From assembly GCA_030220185.1 (NCBI GenBank), contig JASPKZ010004203.1, positions 554,001-618,000 on the forward strand: DNA of 64,000 bases, written 5' to 3'. The translations under genes and the position numbers were made by a program. The first letter of the stretch is position 1, and each line of letters starts with the position of its first letter. This DNA is from Diploptera punctata. Its lineage: Eukaryota > Arthropoda > Insecta > Blattodea > Blaberidae. Under the pieces are notes generated by a model. It had not been told where the DNA came from, made no database searches, and worked only from the letters and a program-made list of their open reading frames with translations. Below are positions 31,405 to 41,616 of the stretch, piece after piece.

Positions 31405-32149
31405 AAGAACAAATCAACGTTAATATTGAGGTAAGATGTCCAGACAAAAAATAATATAATTAAAATAACCTCAAAATATAACTTCCTTAAATTACTATAT
31501 CACATATTGTTTATTGTGAGTGAAATAATAAAAAAAAAAAATATTAAAGAACCTCATAGTGTTATTTCCTATCTACATAACTTAATACTATATCACATAC
31601 TTGATTTATTGTAATTACTACTGACAGTAGTACAAATTTTAGCAGAATAAATAGCAGTTTAACCCAGGAGTGGTAGCTAAGAATTAGTATTAATTCTTGG
31701 AATATGTCACTCTGTGTCCACATACCTGCCACCATTCTTCCTCTTTTGTTTGATGTCAAACATAATGGTAGACTTGGGGAGGATGGGATCCTGTCACGAC
31801 ACCACTGATATTTTTATTTATATCTTTAGAATTTGTGCTTCAAGATTGAGGTTATTGACATTTATTTAAAACCACACAGTTATTTTGGTAGACCTCTCCC
31901 GGGTTAAATATAAGCTATACAGTATATTCTAAACTCAATATTAAAGCTTCTCCGTAGCAAAATGTTATCGCGATCTATAACAACACTCATTTGATTTCTT
32001 TTAACAAATTCAAACCCGATTTCACACAATATTTTGTAAAGCATTCTTCATTTAAAATTAGGCAGTTCTGAATTGCTATTTACTTTTTTCAGTACTTTAC
32101 AGTTGTAGGGGGTTCATTTTTTAAAAAGAAATTATGCACTACTATTATA

Positions 32150-32490
32150 CTTGAAATACGTTTGCCACAAATTCATCACACTTATCAGAAGCATATTGCA
32201 CATGTTTCCTTTTTTTACCGGGAGTTACAACCTTACCACGTGTTTTTTTTTCTTTCCAAGCACTATTGATATTTGTACACTACACACCGGTAAACTCAGA
32301 TGTTAAATTCACTATATCTTTTACTGGAAGTTCTGGATACTTTTTGCTAAACTTGTGAAATAAGTTTAAAATAACTGTTTTTTGACCACCACTAGTCAAA
32401 GGTTTGCCAGACTTGTGTTTTACAAATTTAGTTGGCGACACGGCAACAGAAGACTCGACTTTCAGCCATGTTGTCGACTGAAGCATGACT
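32150..32490 (-). pseudogene. Helix-turn-helix N-terminal piece of a transposon protein
   Basis: GGQKTVILNLFHKFSKKYPE, VKDIVNLTSEFTGV, a stop, then SAWKEKKTRGKVV, TPGKKRKHV. This resembles the N-terminal HTH of insect transposon-derived proteins (TS-x-x-TGVS-x-x-T-V-x-R), but I cannot name the superfamily. 31604-32149 shows nothing recognisable. Confidence 0.45.
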
Positions 32491-32869
32491 CACATGCATC
32501 ATCCATATGTAAGAAACTATTTTAAGTTGTAATTATTAATTAGATATATTTTACAACATTTTCTATGTTTTAAATATTATTATTTTCATTCACGAAGAAT
32601 AAGTATATTCAGAGGACATAATTTTAATTTAATAAAGGGAACTACTTTTTCGTGTACATATTGCTTCTACATCGTACGTTGGTGTCAGTAACCAATGAAA
32701 AGAGAGCAGGTCACATGGTTTTGTTTTGACGAGGATCACTTTAAGAGTGAATGAAGTGTAGCACTCATATTAAGTTTGGTGTTATCCAGGTCTTGGAATT
32801 GATAAAGGTAAAATGATCCCACTACAGGCCTCAGGAGACCCTTGGGGTAGTAGGAGGGTAAGGCTTACC

Positions 32870-33075
32870 TTTTTGAACAATCAGCACTTGATTTCAGCCC
32901 TACGTGACGGCAGAACAAGCATCTGGTACTCATTTCCATTAGGGGCTGAGTCGACCCCAGGGCCATAGTACCTCCAAAAGGTTTGAGTCAGTTTAAAAAT
33001 CCTGACCCCACCAGGACTTGAATCCTCAACCTTCTGGCTTGTAGTGCAGTGCCTTAACCACTATGCTACAGGTAC
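32870..33075 (-). repeat. SINE-E, tRNA-derived
   Basis: On the minus strand: A box TAGCATAGTGGTTAAGGC, B box GGATTCAAGTCC at the head (33010-33070), body rich in GGGTCGACTC words. Confidence 0.6.
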
Positions 33076-33194
33076 TCCCGTGGAATTGATAGCTTCCTTA
33101 ACTTTTATTTGTAGCAGCAGCAGACGTTCTCAGCAGCCACAACACCCAGAAAATACTAAATTTGATATGAATGACACCTGTCATTAAACCTCAA

Positions 33195-33325
33195 AGCTTC
33201 CTGACATTTGTCGTACAGGTGAGGAAAAACTCTGGAAAAAAAACCTCACCCAGGAAGCTTGTCCCGACCGGGAATCGAAACTGGGCCCTCTGCATGGCAA
33301 GGCAGTATGCTACCAAGGAAACAAT
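33195..33325 (-). repeat. SINE-F, tRNA-derived
   Basis: Minus strand A box TGGTAGCATACTGCC and B box GTTTCGATTCCCGG, followed by an A-rich stretch. It ends about 100 bp before the next exon. Confidence 0.6.
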
Positions 33326-33372
33326 GTAAAATTTGAAATCTTGGTTCAAACTTTAATTTTTGTAATTGATAG

Positions 33373-33582
<210 letters not shown>

Positions 33583-35052
33583 TAAGAATGTTAACCTCAT
33601 TCAGATACTGTCATTCTTGCCTATTCGGTCCATTTCCACAGTGTATTTTATGTAAAAATGTATCCTCCATTTTCAAAAAACTCCGTATACCACAATATCC
33701 AGCAATCATCTAAATTAAAGGAAGTGAATCTATACAACTAGCAAATGCCATTGGGAAACAAGGAAGATAATGATTTAACATCAACCTCTGGAATATTGAA
33801 CTACTGGTACTATCATTGTCTGTCTGTAACCTTACATCTCCGTGTGGGGCAAGGATGCTACTTTGCTGGAGAATTACTTTCCATTTCATTGTGTTCTGCT
33901 CAAGAGCAGGTCTTTCACTGCAAACTCAGCATTCTCCACTCTTTCCTTAACTCAGCTTTCCTTTTTGTATCTGCATACAAACCATTTATTTTAATATTAT
34001 ATATCATCTGATGTCTTTTTCTGCCTCTAACTTTATTTCCATTGACCATTCCTTCTAGTGCATCCTTCAGCAGGTAGTTTCTTCTTAGCCAATGATCAAT
34101 CCAATTTCTTTTCCTCTTCTTTATGAGTTCCAGCATTGTTCTTCTTTCACCCACTCTGTCTAGCACATATTTATTTCATATTTGTCTGTCCATATTATAC
34201 ATTCCATTCTTCTCCATATCCACATCTCAAAAGTTTCCAGTCAGTTTTCCTCATTCCGTCGTAATGTCCAAGTCTCTGCACCATACAATGCTACACTCCA
34301 TACAAAGCACTTCACTACCTCTTCCGTACTTCTTTTGCCAAAGGTCCACAGAAAATTCTTCTCTTCTTGTTGAAAGCTTCTTTTGCCATTGCTATCCTCT
34401 GCTTTACTTCTTGACCGCAGTTCATGTTACTACTGATAGTAAACCCAAGTATTTGAAGCTCTCCACTTGCTCGATGGCCTCATCTTTAATCCTCATGTTT
34501 ATCTTCCTTGATTTCTTTCCTATAATCATGGCCTTTGTCTTATTTATATGTATCTTCATCCCATAATCCTCGCACTTATCATTTAGCTCCATCAGCATGT
34601 TCCTCGGTGTCATTGCATCTTCTGCTAGCAAAGCCATACCATCAGCAAATCATATGCACTTTATTCTTCTTCCTCCCATGTTTATGCCTCCTGTATTGCT
34701 GAAGCAGTTCTTCATTAAGTCTTCCAAGTAGATGTTGAAAAGAGTAGGTGATAGAGGACATCCTTGTCTTACCCCCCTTCCAATTTCTCTTCCCTCTGAC
34801 ATTTCTTCTCCTATCTTCACTTTTATTTGCTGTTTCATATAAAGACTACTTATGAGCCTCCTCTCCTTCCAGTTCACACCAATTTTCTTCAAGATCTTCA
34901 GGAGTTTATTCCAATTTACTCTGTCAAAAGGCCTTTTCCAGGTCAAAAAAGCTTTATATATTAAATTTGGGAATTTTTAACATTATGAGGTTCAATTAAT
35001 AAGAATTAAATGAATCGTGATTTCTTCTTACCTCATACTTCTAGGTTTTTTT

Positions 35053-35097
35053 ACAGCACTGCAGTATCGATGACCCATTGTCACCATTGTCAGCTGT
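35053..35097 (-). ncRNA. Hammerhead-like motif, family h, copy 1 of tandem
   Basis: Stem I ACAG/CUGU, core CUGACAA (G8 is A), GAU, palindrome ACUGCAGU, G at the cleavage position. Predicted inactive. Confidence 0.5.
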
Positions 35098-35183
35098 TTT
35101 CACGACTGCATAAACGTCTTTATCTTTAATAATTAAATGAATCGTGATTTTTTCTTACCTCATACATCTATGTTTCTTTAAAC

Positions 35184-35228
35184 ACAGCACTGCAGTATCG
35201 GCGACCCTTTGTCGTCATCGTCAGCTGT
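35184..35228 (-). ncRNA. Hammerhead-like motif, family h, copy 2 of tandem
   Basis: Stem I ACAG/CUGU, core CUGACGA, stem II GACGAC/GUCGCC, GAU, ACUGCAGU, G at the cleavage position. Confidence 0.55.
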
Positions 35229-37453
35229 AAATTATTATTAATTGAACCTCATAATGTTAAAAATTCCCAAATTTAATATATGTCTTTATCTTTTTCTATA
35301 TATCTTTCTCCTATTGTTCGTATCAATCCAATTGCATCTCTTGTACCCTTTCCCTTCCTGAAGCCAAACTGTTCTTCCAATTCGCTTTCCATTGTAGAAT
35401 GTAAACGTCGATGCAGTATTTGCAGGAGTGTGATATCAAGCTGATAGTCCTGAACTCCTTACATTTCTTTGTATTGTATTTCTTTTTGTATTGGTATTAA
35501 CACTGTTTCAGTCATTTCTTCGAGCCATTACACCTTCTTTATATATCTTGTTGTATAAACACAGAATTTCCTTCTTTCCTTCACCCAAGCATTTAACCAA
35601 TTCAATGGGGATTCCATCTACCCCTGTTGCTTTCCCATATTTCATTTCCTTAATTGCCAGTTCAACTTATTCCTTCAGAATTGAAAATCCTTTTTCATCT
35701 TCTGACACGTTTTCTTAATTTTTTAAATCCAAGTTAGCCGGACGATTTCTTGTCTCATATAGCTCTTCTACGTATTTTTCCCATATATTCATAATTCCCT
35801 GTTTGTCTGTTATTTCTTCATTATTTTCATCCTCAATCAGCCACATAGTTTTCCTGCTCTTCTTTCCATAGTCCAAACCTTTAACTTCCTGGTACATTAA
35901 ATCATATTTTCCTTTCCTCTCCAGATTCTCTAGTTCTTCACATTTCTGCTTCATCCGTTCTTCCCTTGCCTTGTCAGTTTCTCTTCTAAGTTCGTTGTTT
36001 AGTTTCCTGTAGTTTCTTTTGGCTTCTTCTGTATTACTATTTTTCCATTTTCTTCTTTCTTCCATCTTCTCTAACATTTTTTCTGTGACCCAAGGTTTCT
36101 TAATATTCTTGCTCTCTTTGTATCCTATTGTTTCCTCTGCAGCTATATGTATAGAGGTTTTCAAATGACTCCAGTGTTCCTTGGTATTGCCATATGAGAT
36201 TTCCATGGTAGAGGCTTTTTCCTGAAAATTTTGTTGAAATTTTCTCCTTTCCTCTTCAGTTTTGAGATTCTCCAAGTCAAACTTCTTTGTTGCCTGTCTT
36301 CCTCTTATCTTCTTCAGGGAAATATCTACTTCGCCTATTGGTAAGACATGGTCTGAATTGATATCTGCTCCTGGAAGGGTCTTTGCATTTTTCAAACAAT
36401 TTCGGAATCTTTCCTGTATCAGTATGTAGTCAATCTGGTATTGTTTATTGTCCATAGGGCTTATCCATGTGTATCTTCTTCTTTTATGCTGTTGAAACAT
36501 TGTATTTCCAATTATCATTGAATTCCTTTTACAGAAACTCACCAGTGATTCACCTCTCTCATTCCTTTTTTCTAATCCATATTTTCCAATTGTACTTCCA
36601 TCCTGTCCTTCTCCAACTACAGCATTCCAGTCACCCATTAGGATAACACATGCCCCCTTCTTCTCTCTCTCAACGATCTCTTCTATCTTGTCATATCTTT
36701 CCTCCACTTCTTCATCTGCTAACCCACTATGGGGCACGTAAATCTGCCCTACCACCAAGTCCACTTGTTTTCCTTGTAACTTCACCATTATCATCCGATT
36801 ATCCACATAACGCACTGATATCACTTTTTCTTTCATACGTGGTCCTAATACTACACTGACACCATGATTTCCTTTAGAATCACCACTGGAATAAAACATT
36901 CTAAATTCATCACTCACTAATTCACCACTGTTCCCACCTCACTTCTGATATTCCCATCACATCCACTTTGTTTCTTCTCATTTCTTCCTTACAAATTTTA
37001 TCACGTATTCTGCTCTCGTCAGCAGGAAGGTCGTCTCACATTACCAGGCTCCCATCCTTAGTCTTCTTTCTTCTGTTGTTTTGGACCTGATTGATGTTTA
37101 CATTCCTGGAGTCTTTTTACCCGTGGTCTCTCATATCCATGCCCATGGTTTGGTCAACTTTACTAGGGATATATAGGTTCAGATGCTTTTAGCTTTCTGT
37201 GTTCTTGTCACACTGACCCCCACTCTCTCTTTTGCACCTTACAATCTTACAAGCTCTGAAGAATTGGTCACGATCGGGGGCCCCATATACTTGGAGGTGA
37301 GGAGAGTGGATTTGGCTAAGTTAGACCCTCCGGACTTCACCGAAATTCACCCCAGAGGTTAAATATCAGTTCCATCAGGGTTTTTGACCAGATCAAGGAT
37401 CTGGAAATCCCAATTAACCTCAGCCCCCCGGAGAATTACTTAACCAAGTTAAT

Positions 37454-38335
37454 TCAGTGAGAAATGTTAAATCAATAATAAAAACATAATTAGAAGCCTT
37501 ACTAGCTTTATAAAGTAATGTTAAATTCCCAATAAATGTCTTCTTAACTAAGAAGCCGCCATTTGCAAAGATAGAAGCAATGGTTTCAAAAGCATTTGGC
37601 GATAGGGAATTACAACGTATATAAGAGAAAAATTTGCATCTAGATCGTAACTCGCCTCGGTAGCTCAGTTGGTAGAGTGCTTGGCCTGGAAAGCCAAGGG
37701 TCCCGGGTTCGAGTCTCGGTCTAGGCGAAAATTTTTCTCTTCAAATATAATTTATCTTTCAGTGAGAAATGTTAAATCAATAATAAAAACATAATTTAGT
37801 TATATTTTATTATTAATCTAATACTTCTCACTGAAGGACAAATTATATTTCAAGTGAAAAATTATATGCCCAGACTGGGGTTAGAACCCAGGACCTTCGT
37901 TTTTCTAGGCCAATGCTCTACTGCTGAGCTATCTGGGCACTCCAATCTAAATGCAAATTTTTCTTTTATACATTGTTAATTCCCGATTGCCGAATGCTAC
38001 GAGCCGTTGCTTCGATTATGCAAATGTATAATTTTTTTTCTTCAAATATAATTTGTCCTTCAGTGAGAAGTATTAAATTGATAATAAAAACATTGAAAGA
38101 AGCCCTACTGGCTTTATGAAGTATTCTTAAAATAGAAGCCGCCATTTGCATAATCAAAGCAAAGGCTCGTAGCATTCAGTGATCAGGAATTAACAATGTA
38201 TAAGAGAACAATTTGCATTTAGATTGGAGTGCCGCCCAGATAACTCAGCGGTAGAGCATTGGCCTAGAAAGCCAAAGGTCCTGGGTTGAAAGCCCAGTCT
38301 GAGTATAATTTTTCTCTTCAAATATAAGAACATTT
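37454..38335. repeat. SINE-A cluster; one copy with terminal direct repeats
   Basis: Plus copy 37454-37795: a 37-bp word starting CAGTGAGAAATGTTAAATCA occurs before the body and again after the tRNA-like head (37655-37730). The head can fold as a cloverleaf with anticodon loop CTGGAAA (GGA, Ser). A minus copy (37795-38040) and a plus copy (38040-38330) follow. Confidence 0.8.
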
Positions 38336-38450
38336 AAGTCTCACAGGTTGCTTTGGCCAGGACATGTGGCATGAAGAAAATAGGGTTGTAAACTTCTTGT
38401 AAAAAATCTAGAAGGAAAGCACCCCGTTGATAGACCAAGAGAATAACATT
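38335..38450 (+). pseudogene. Non-LTR retrotransposon C-terminal tail
   Basis: SHRLLWPGHVA, a stop, NLLVKNLEGKHPVDRPR-like words: the LRWAGHVARM...GRP box that ends many LINE ORF2 proteins. Confidence 0.55.
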
Positions 38451-38505
38451 AACCATGATTTGAGGGAGGTGAATTATTCAGGGATTTATTGTAAAACATT
38501 AGTTT

Positions 38506-39378
38506 TAAAACCGGATATTTATCCCCATATAATAATAATAAGGGTTTTTGTTTTGTTTATAATTATATTTATTTATATGAAGAATGGACATAAGATTGAT
38601 TTATAGAATTCATATTTTTTTATAAGTATATAAAAAAAAATAACTGGTCAATATAAACTGTTAATACAGTTGGATGTTTTTATAACTGATGCAGTATGTA
38701 AAATACTTCAAATATTCAAGTTAATAATTTTTATAAAGAAATAAATGGGATTGGTGGAATTAGATAGAAGTTAACTTGAAAATACTCCTTCCTTTTCTGT
38801 TGGACCAATCAGAACCATAGAGGTTATTACATAATAACAAGATGGCTACAATACTTGAAGATGGTCGGTCATGTTCAGCGACTGCTCCTTAAAGAATAAG
38901 GAAATAATTGTTTATTTTATTGATGTTGGTTGAAAGAAATAGTGTTAAAAGTATGAAAGATTATATAGTGATATAATAGTCATCCATCTTGGTGAAAAAC
39001 AGTTTCTAAGTGAAAATAATGAATAATAATGACTGGATTGACCGTTAGCATTCGTCATCCATTAAATACATAAAATGGTAATCTTCTAGAAGTGAAAAAT
39101 ATCAACCTAAGCCGGAATCTTTTGGAACTTTTAAATTACAAGATTCATCTTAACCAAAGTGAGAGTTTTAAATAAACTAACTTATCGTTCAACTGTTAAT
39201 AAAGTGTTGTTATTTGTGTAAGAAACTTTTCCTCATTCCCCTGAAGAGAGTTATTAGTGCCGTGGCAGATATAAAGTGATTTAAATTATATCTTAAATCT
39301 ACAACTTGGGACATCACACCGAGAAACCCAACTTTAAATGTCTCCACAACGAGGGGCATAAAAATAAAAACAACTTCA
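38506..39378 (+). repeat. 5' LTR
   Basis: Starts TAAAACCGGATATTTATCCC, ends CAACTTCA. It does not start with TG. Boundaries were set where homology with the 3' copy stops. Confidence 0.85.
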
Positions 39379-39380
39379 AA

Positions 39381-39403
39381 TGGCGCATCAACGAGGGCTC
39401 GAA
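39381..39403 (+). promoter_or_regulatory. Primer-binding site
   Basis: TGGCGCATCAACGAGGGCTC begins 2 nt after the LTR. TGG fits the CCA end of a tRNA with discriminator G; a tRNA-Ser would fit but the tRNA is not identified. Confidence 0.7.
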
Positions 39404-39576
39404 TGGGAATCGAACCAGGGACATGTAAACCTGAATCGAACCAAGGACCACGAGAATGAGGAAAGTAATAAAAATCTTCAAAAGTGAGTACAGTTAAAAT
39501 TTATATGTGAAAAGTGAATTAGTGATAATAACAATTAATGCTTTTAAGAAATAAGAAAATATTAAAATACCCAACA

Positions 39577-41578
39577 ATGGCCAATAACGAAAATATAACT
39601 TGTAAAACTGTTAATATTGAAAACGAACAAATTAGTGAAGGCCAAGAAAATTTAATTTTGTGTAACAATGAAAATAATGAAACTAATGATACACCTTCTT
39701 GGGTAACATTGTTAATAAATAACATTTCTGATATTAATAATAAACTGGAAAAGAATGGTGCAGAATTAAAGGAAATTAGGAATGACAATTCAAATCTCAG
39801 TAATAATATTTCAAATCTCAGTAACAAATTAGAAAAGAATAGTGATGAATTAAAGGAAATTAGGAATGACAATTCAAATCTCAGTAATAAATTAGAAAAG
39901 AACAGTGATGAATTAAAAGAAATTAGGAATGACAATTCAATTCTCAGTAGTAAATTAGAAGCTAATGTAACTAACCTTAGCAATAAATTAGAAAAGAACA
40001 GTGATGAATTAAAAGAAATTAGGAATGACAATTCGAATTGATGCAAATATTTCCAATCTTAGTAAAGAAAATAACTTAAAACTAGATCAAAAGTTAGAAA
40101 GCATTAGGTTAGAATGCAAACAAAACAATTCTAAACTGGAACAGAGAATAGTAAATGTAGCTAAAGACTGTGAAAAGAAAATAGATATTTGTAAAAATGA
40201 GGTAGAAAAATGTAATGAAAAGATTGATGAAACACATAATCAAATAGAAATATCTTTGATTGAGGTAAGGCAAAGTTGCCAAGATAAAATCGAAGAATTA
40301 GGAACTAAAGTCGAAGATAGACTAAAAATTTCCGAAGAAAGTGTTATCTTAGGTAATGAAGAACTTCAATCAAAGATAACAAATGAAGTAATTATTATAA
40401 AAGAACAAGTTGAAGGATGGATAACTAAGATTGTTGAACTTGAAAACAAATATGTGTCAAAAACTAGTGAAAAGGAGATTGAGGTTATGTCAGGACATTC
40501 TAGTAATGTTAATAATGATCCTACTTCTAGTAGTAGTAACAATGTATGTAAAATTCCTGCTAATCTTTTAGGGGAAATTAACTTACCCAATTTTGGTGAT
40601 ACTGTAGGCCAAAGCCCTACTGATTTCATTAGGGAAATTGAAGAATACTTCGAAATCAAAGGAATAGAAGACAAGTTCAGAATGTTCTTCATAAGAAAAA
40701 GTTTAAAAGACAATGCAGAGTCTTGGTTTAAGATAGCTTGCCATGATTCAATGACTTATCAAACATTTAAAAATGCTGTCTTAGGTTACTACTGGGGACC
40801 AGAAAGGCAAAACAAACTTAGGTTAGACCTAACTAGTGGAAAATTCTCCAACAATGGTAAACAAGGTTATCTTAATTATTTCTTGGAGAAGGCAAAAATG
40901 GCATCATTGTTACAGCCTCCAATAGATGAGAGAACTTTAATTTCTATGTTATCGCATCACTTCCCAGATGAGATTAGATATCATTTGATAGTAGCCAGAC
41001 CACAAAATGTATCTGAAATGTTAGAGTTGTTAGCTCTACTAGAGAATAAAAGAGAAGTAGATAAATGTAGTAAAAGAAATTTATTTGGGGAAGGGGCAGA
41101 GCCCTATAATAAGAAAGGTAATTTTGTAACTAAAAGAAATGATGAATACCATAATGAGAATAGAGAAAGAAGTTTCAAACAGGGCAACAATAATAATAGG
41201 TTTGTTCAAAATAGAAACAGCCCAAATAAAAATAGGATGACTAATAATTATAGTAACAATAACCAGAATGGATGGTTCAAACGTAATGAAAATAGGAATG
41301 ACAGACAAATTAATTATATGGATGTTAACAGAGTAGGAGAAAATAGAAATAGGTATTGGACTTCTCCCTGTAGAGGTAAAAGAAGAAGGAATGCCTATGG
41401 TAATGAAAATAAAGGGTATTTCCAACGACAACAAAATTGTCAAATTAATGAAACTAGTGATAGGACAGAGCAAAATAGAATAGACTCTGTAACTATTCAC
41501 AACCAAAGTCAAGATATACCTAGTAATGAAAATGACCACGAAGTAAATCACAGGATACCTCATGCTTTAAACGCATAG
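39577..41578 (+). pseudogene. gypsy gag, one frame break
   Basis: ATG at 39577 in a good context. N-terminal part has a 21-residue repeat (LEKNSDELKEIRNDNSNLSN + K) present about four times: three heptads each, a coiled coil. The frame is lost in the last repeat at about 40030 and continues in the other frame to 41578, where the capsid-like domain lies (PTDFIREIEEYFEIKGIEDK, WFKIACHDS, FKNAVLGYYWGPERQNKLRL). The C-terminus is Asn/Arg-rich without a clear CCHC knuckle. The break coincides with the tandem repeat, so slippage is the likely cause. Confidence 0.8.
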
Positions 41579-41616
41579 AAGGTACATTAAAGACTCCGCA
41601 ATGTACCTCAATCGTT

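Larger units (their letters stand above)
31249..31603. repeat. Two PLE unit insertions sharing one target
   Basis: The word TAYYATATCACAT occurs three times (about 31250, 31492, 31588). Between the first two is an inverted pair of family-c units (31263-31490, arms around 31360) ending ACCTCAAAATATAACTTCC; between the last two is a unit ending ACCTCATAGTGTTATTTCC. Each looks like an insertion at the same site. Confidence 0.7.
34956..35281. repeat. PLE unit inserted in a LINE: tandem ribozymes between inverted arms, family h
   Basis: Outer arms (TTAAATTTGGGAATTTTTAA..., about 46 bp) are inverted; between them two head-to-tail copies of the family-h unit lie on the minus strand, with hammerhead-like motifs 131 bp apart. 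The insertion falls in the RT codons of the minus-strand LINE just before its FDLEKAF-like box. Confidence 0.85.
33900..37120 (-). pseudogene. Second non-LTR retrotransposon, minus strand
   Basis: Order on the minus strand: endonuclease (ISEVRW near 36940, frame change near 36930, then a 400-codon open stretch 36917-35715 with VILMGDWNAVVGEG, YTWISPMDNKQYQIDYILIQ and SDHVLP), RT (GRGVRQGCPLSPTLFNIYLE, MALLAEDAMTPRNMLMELND for the box after the catalytic Asp pair, VESFKYLG), C-terminal tail (RKRNWIDHWLRRNYLLKDAL). The EN resembles CFDP2/craniofacial-type EEP domains of insect LINEs. The RT is split by a PLE unit at 34956-35281. 37121-37440 is GC-richer, probably its 5' UTR. Confidence 0.85.

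Noticed and set aside
37655..37730. tRNA-like cloverleaf (anticodon GGA)
   Set aside because: It has A and B boxes and foldable arms but sits inside a SINE-A copy with the family body and tail, and many diverged sister copies exist; a functional tRNA gene is unlikely.
39400..39450. Second primer-binding site
   Set aside because: GGGAATCGAACC words after the PBS resemble a T-arm complement, but they are not next to the LTR.
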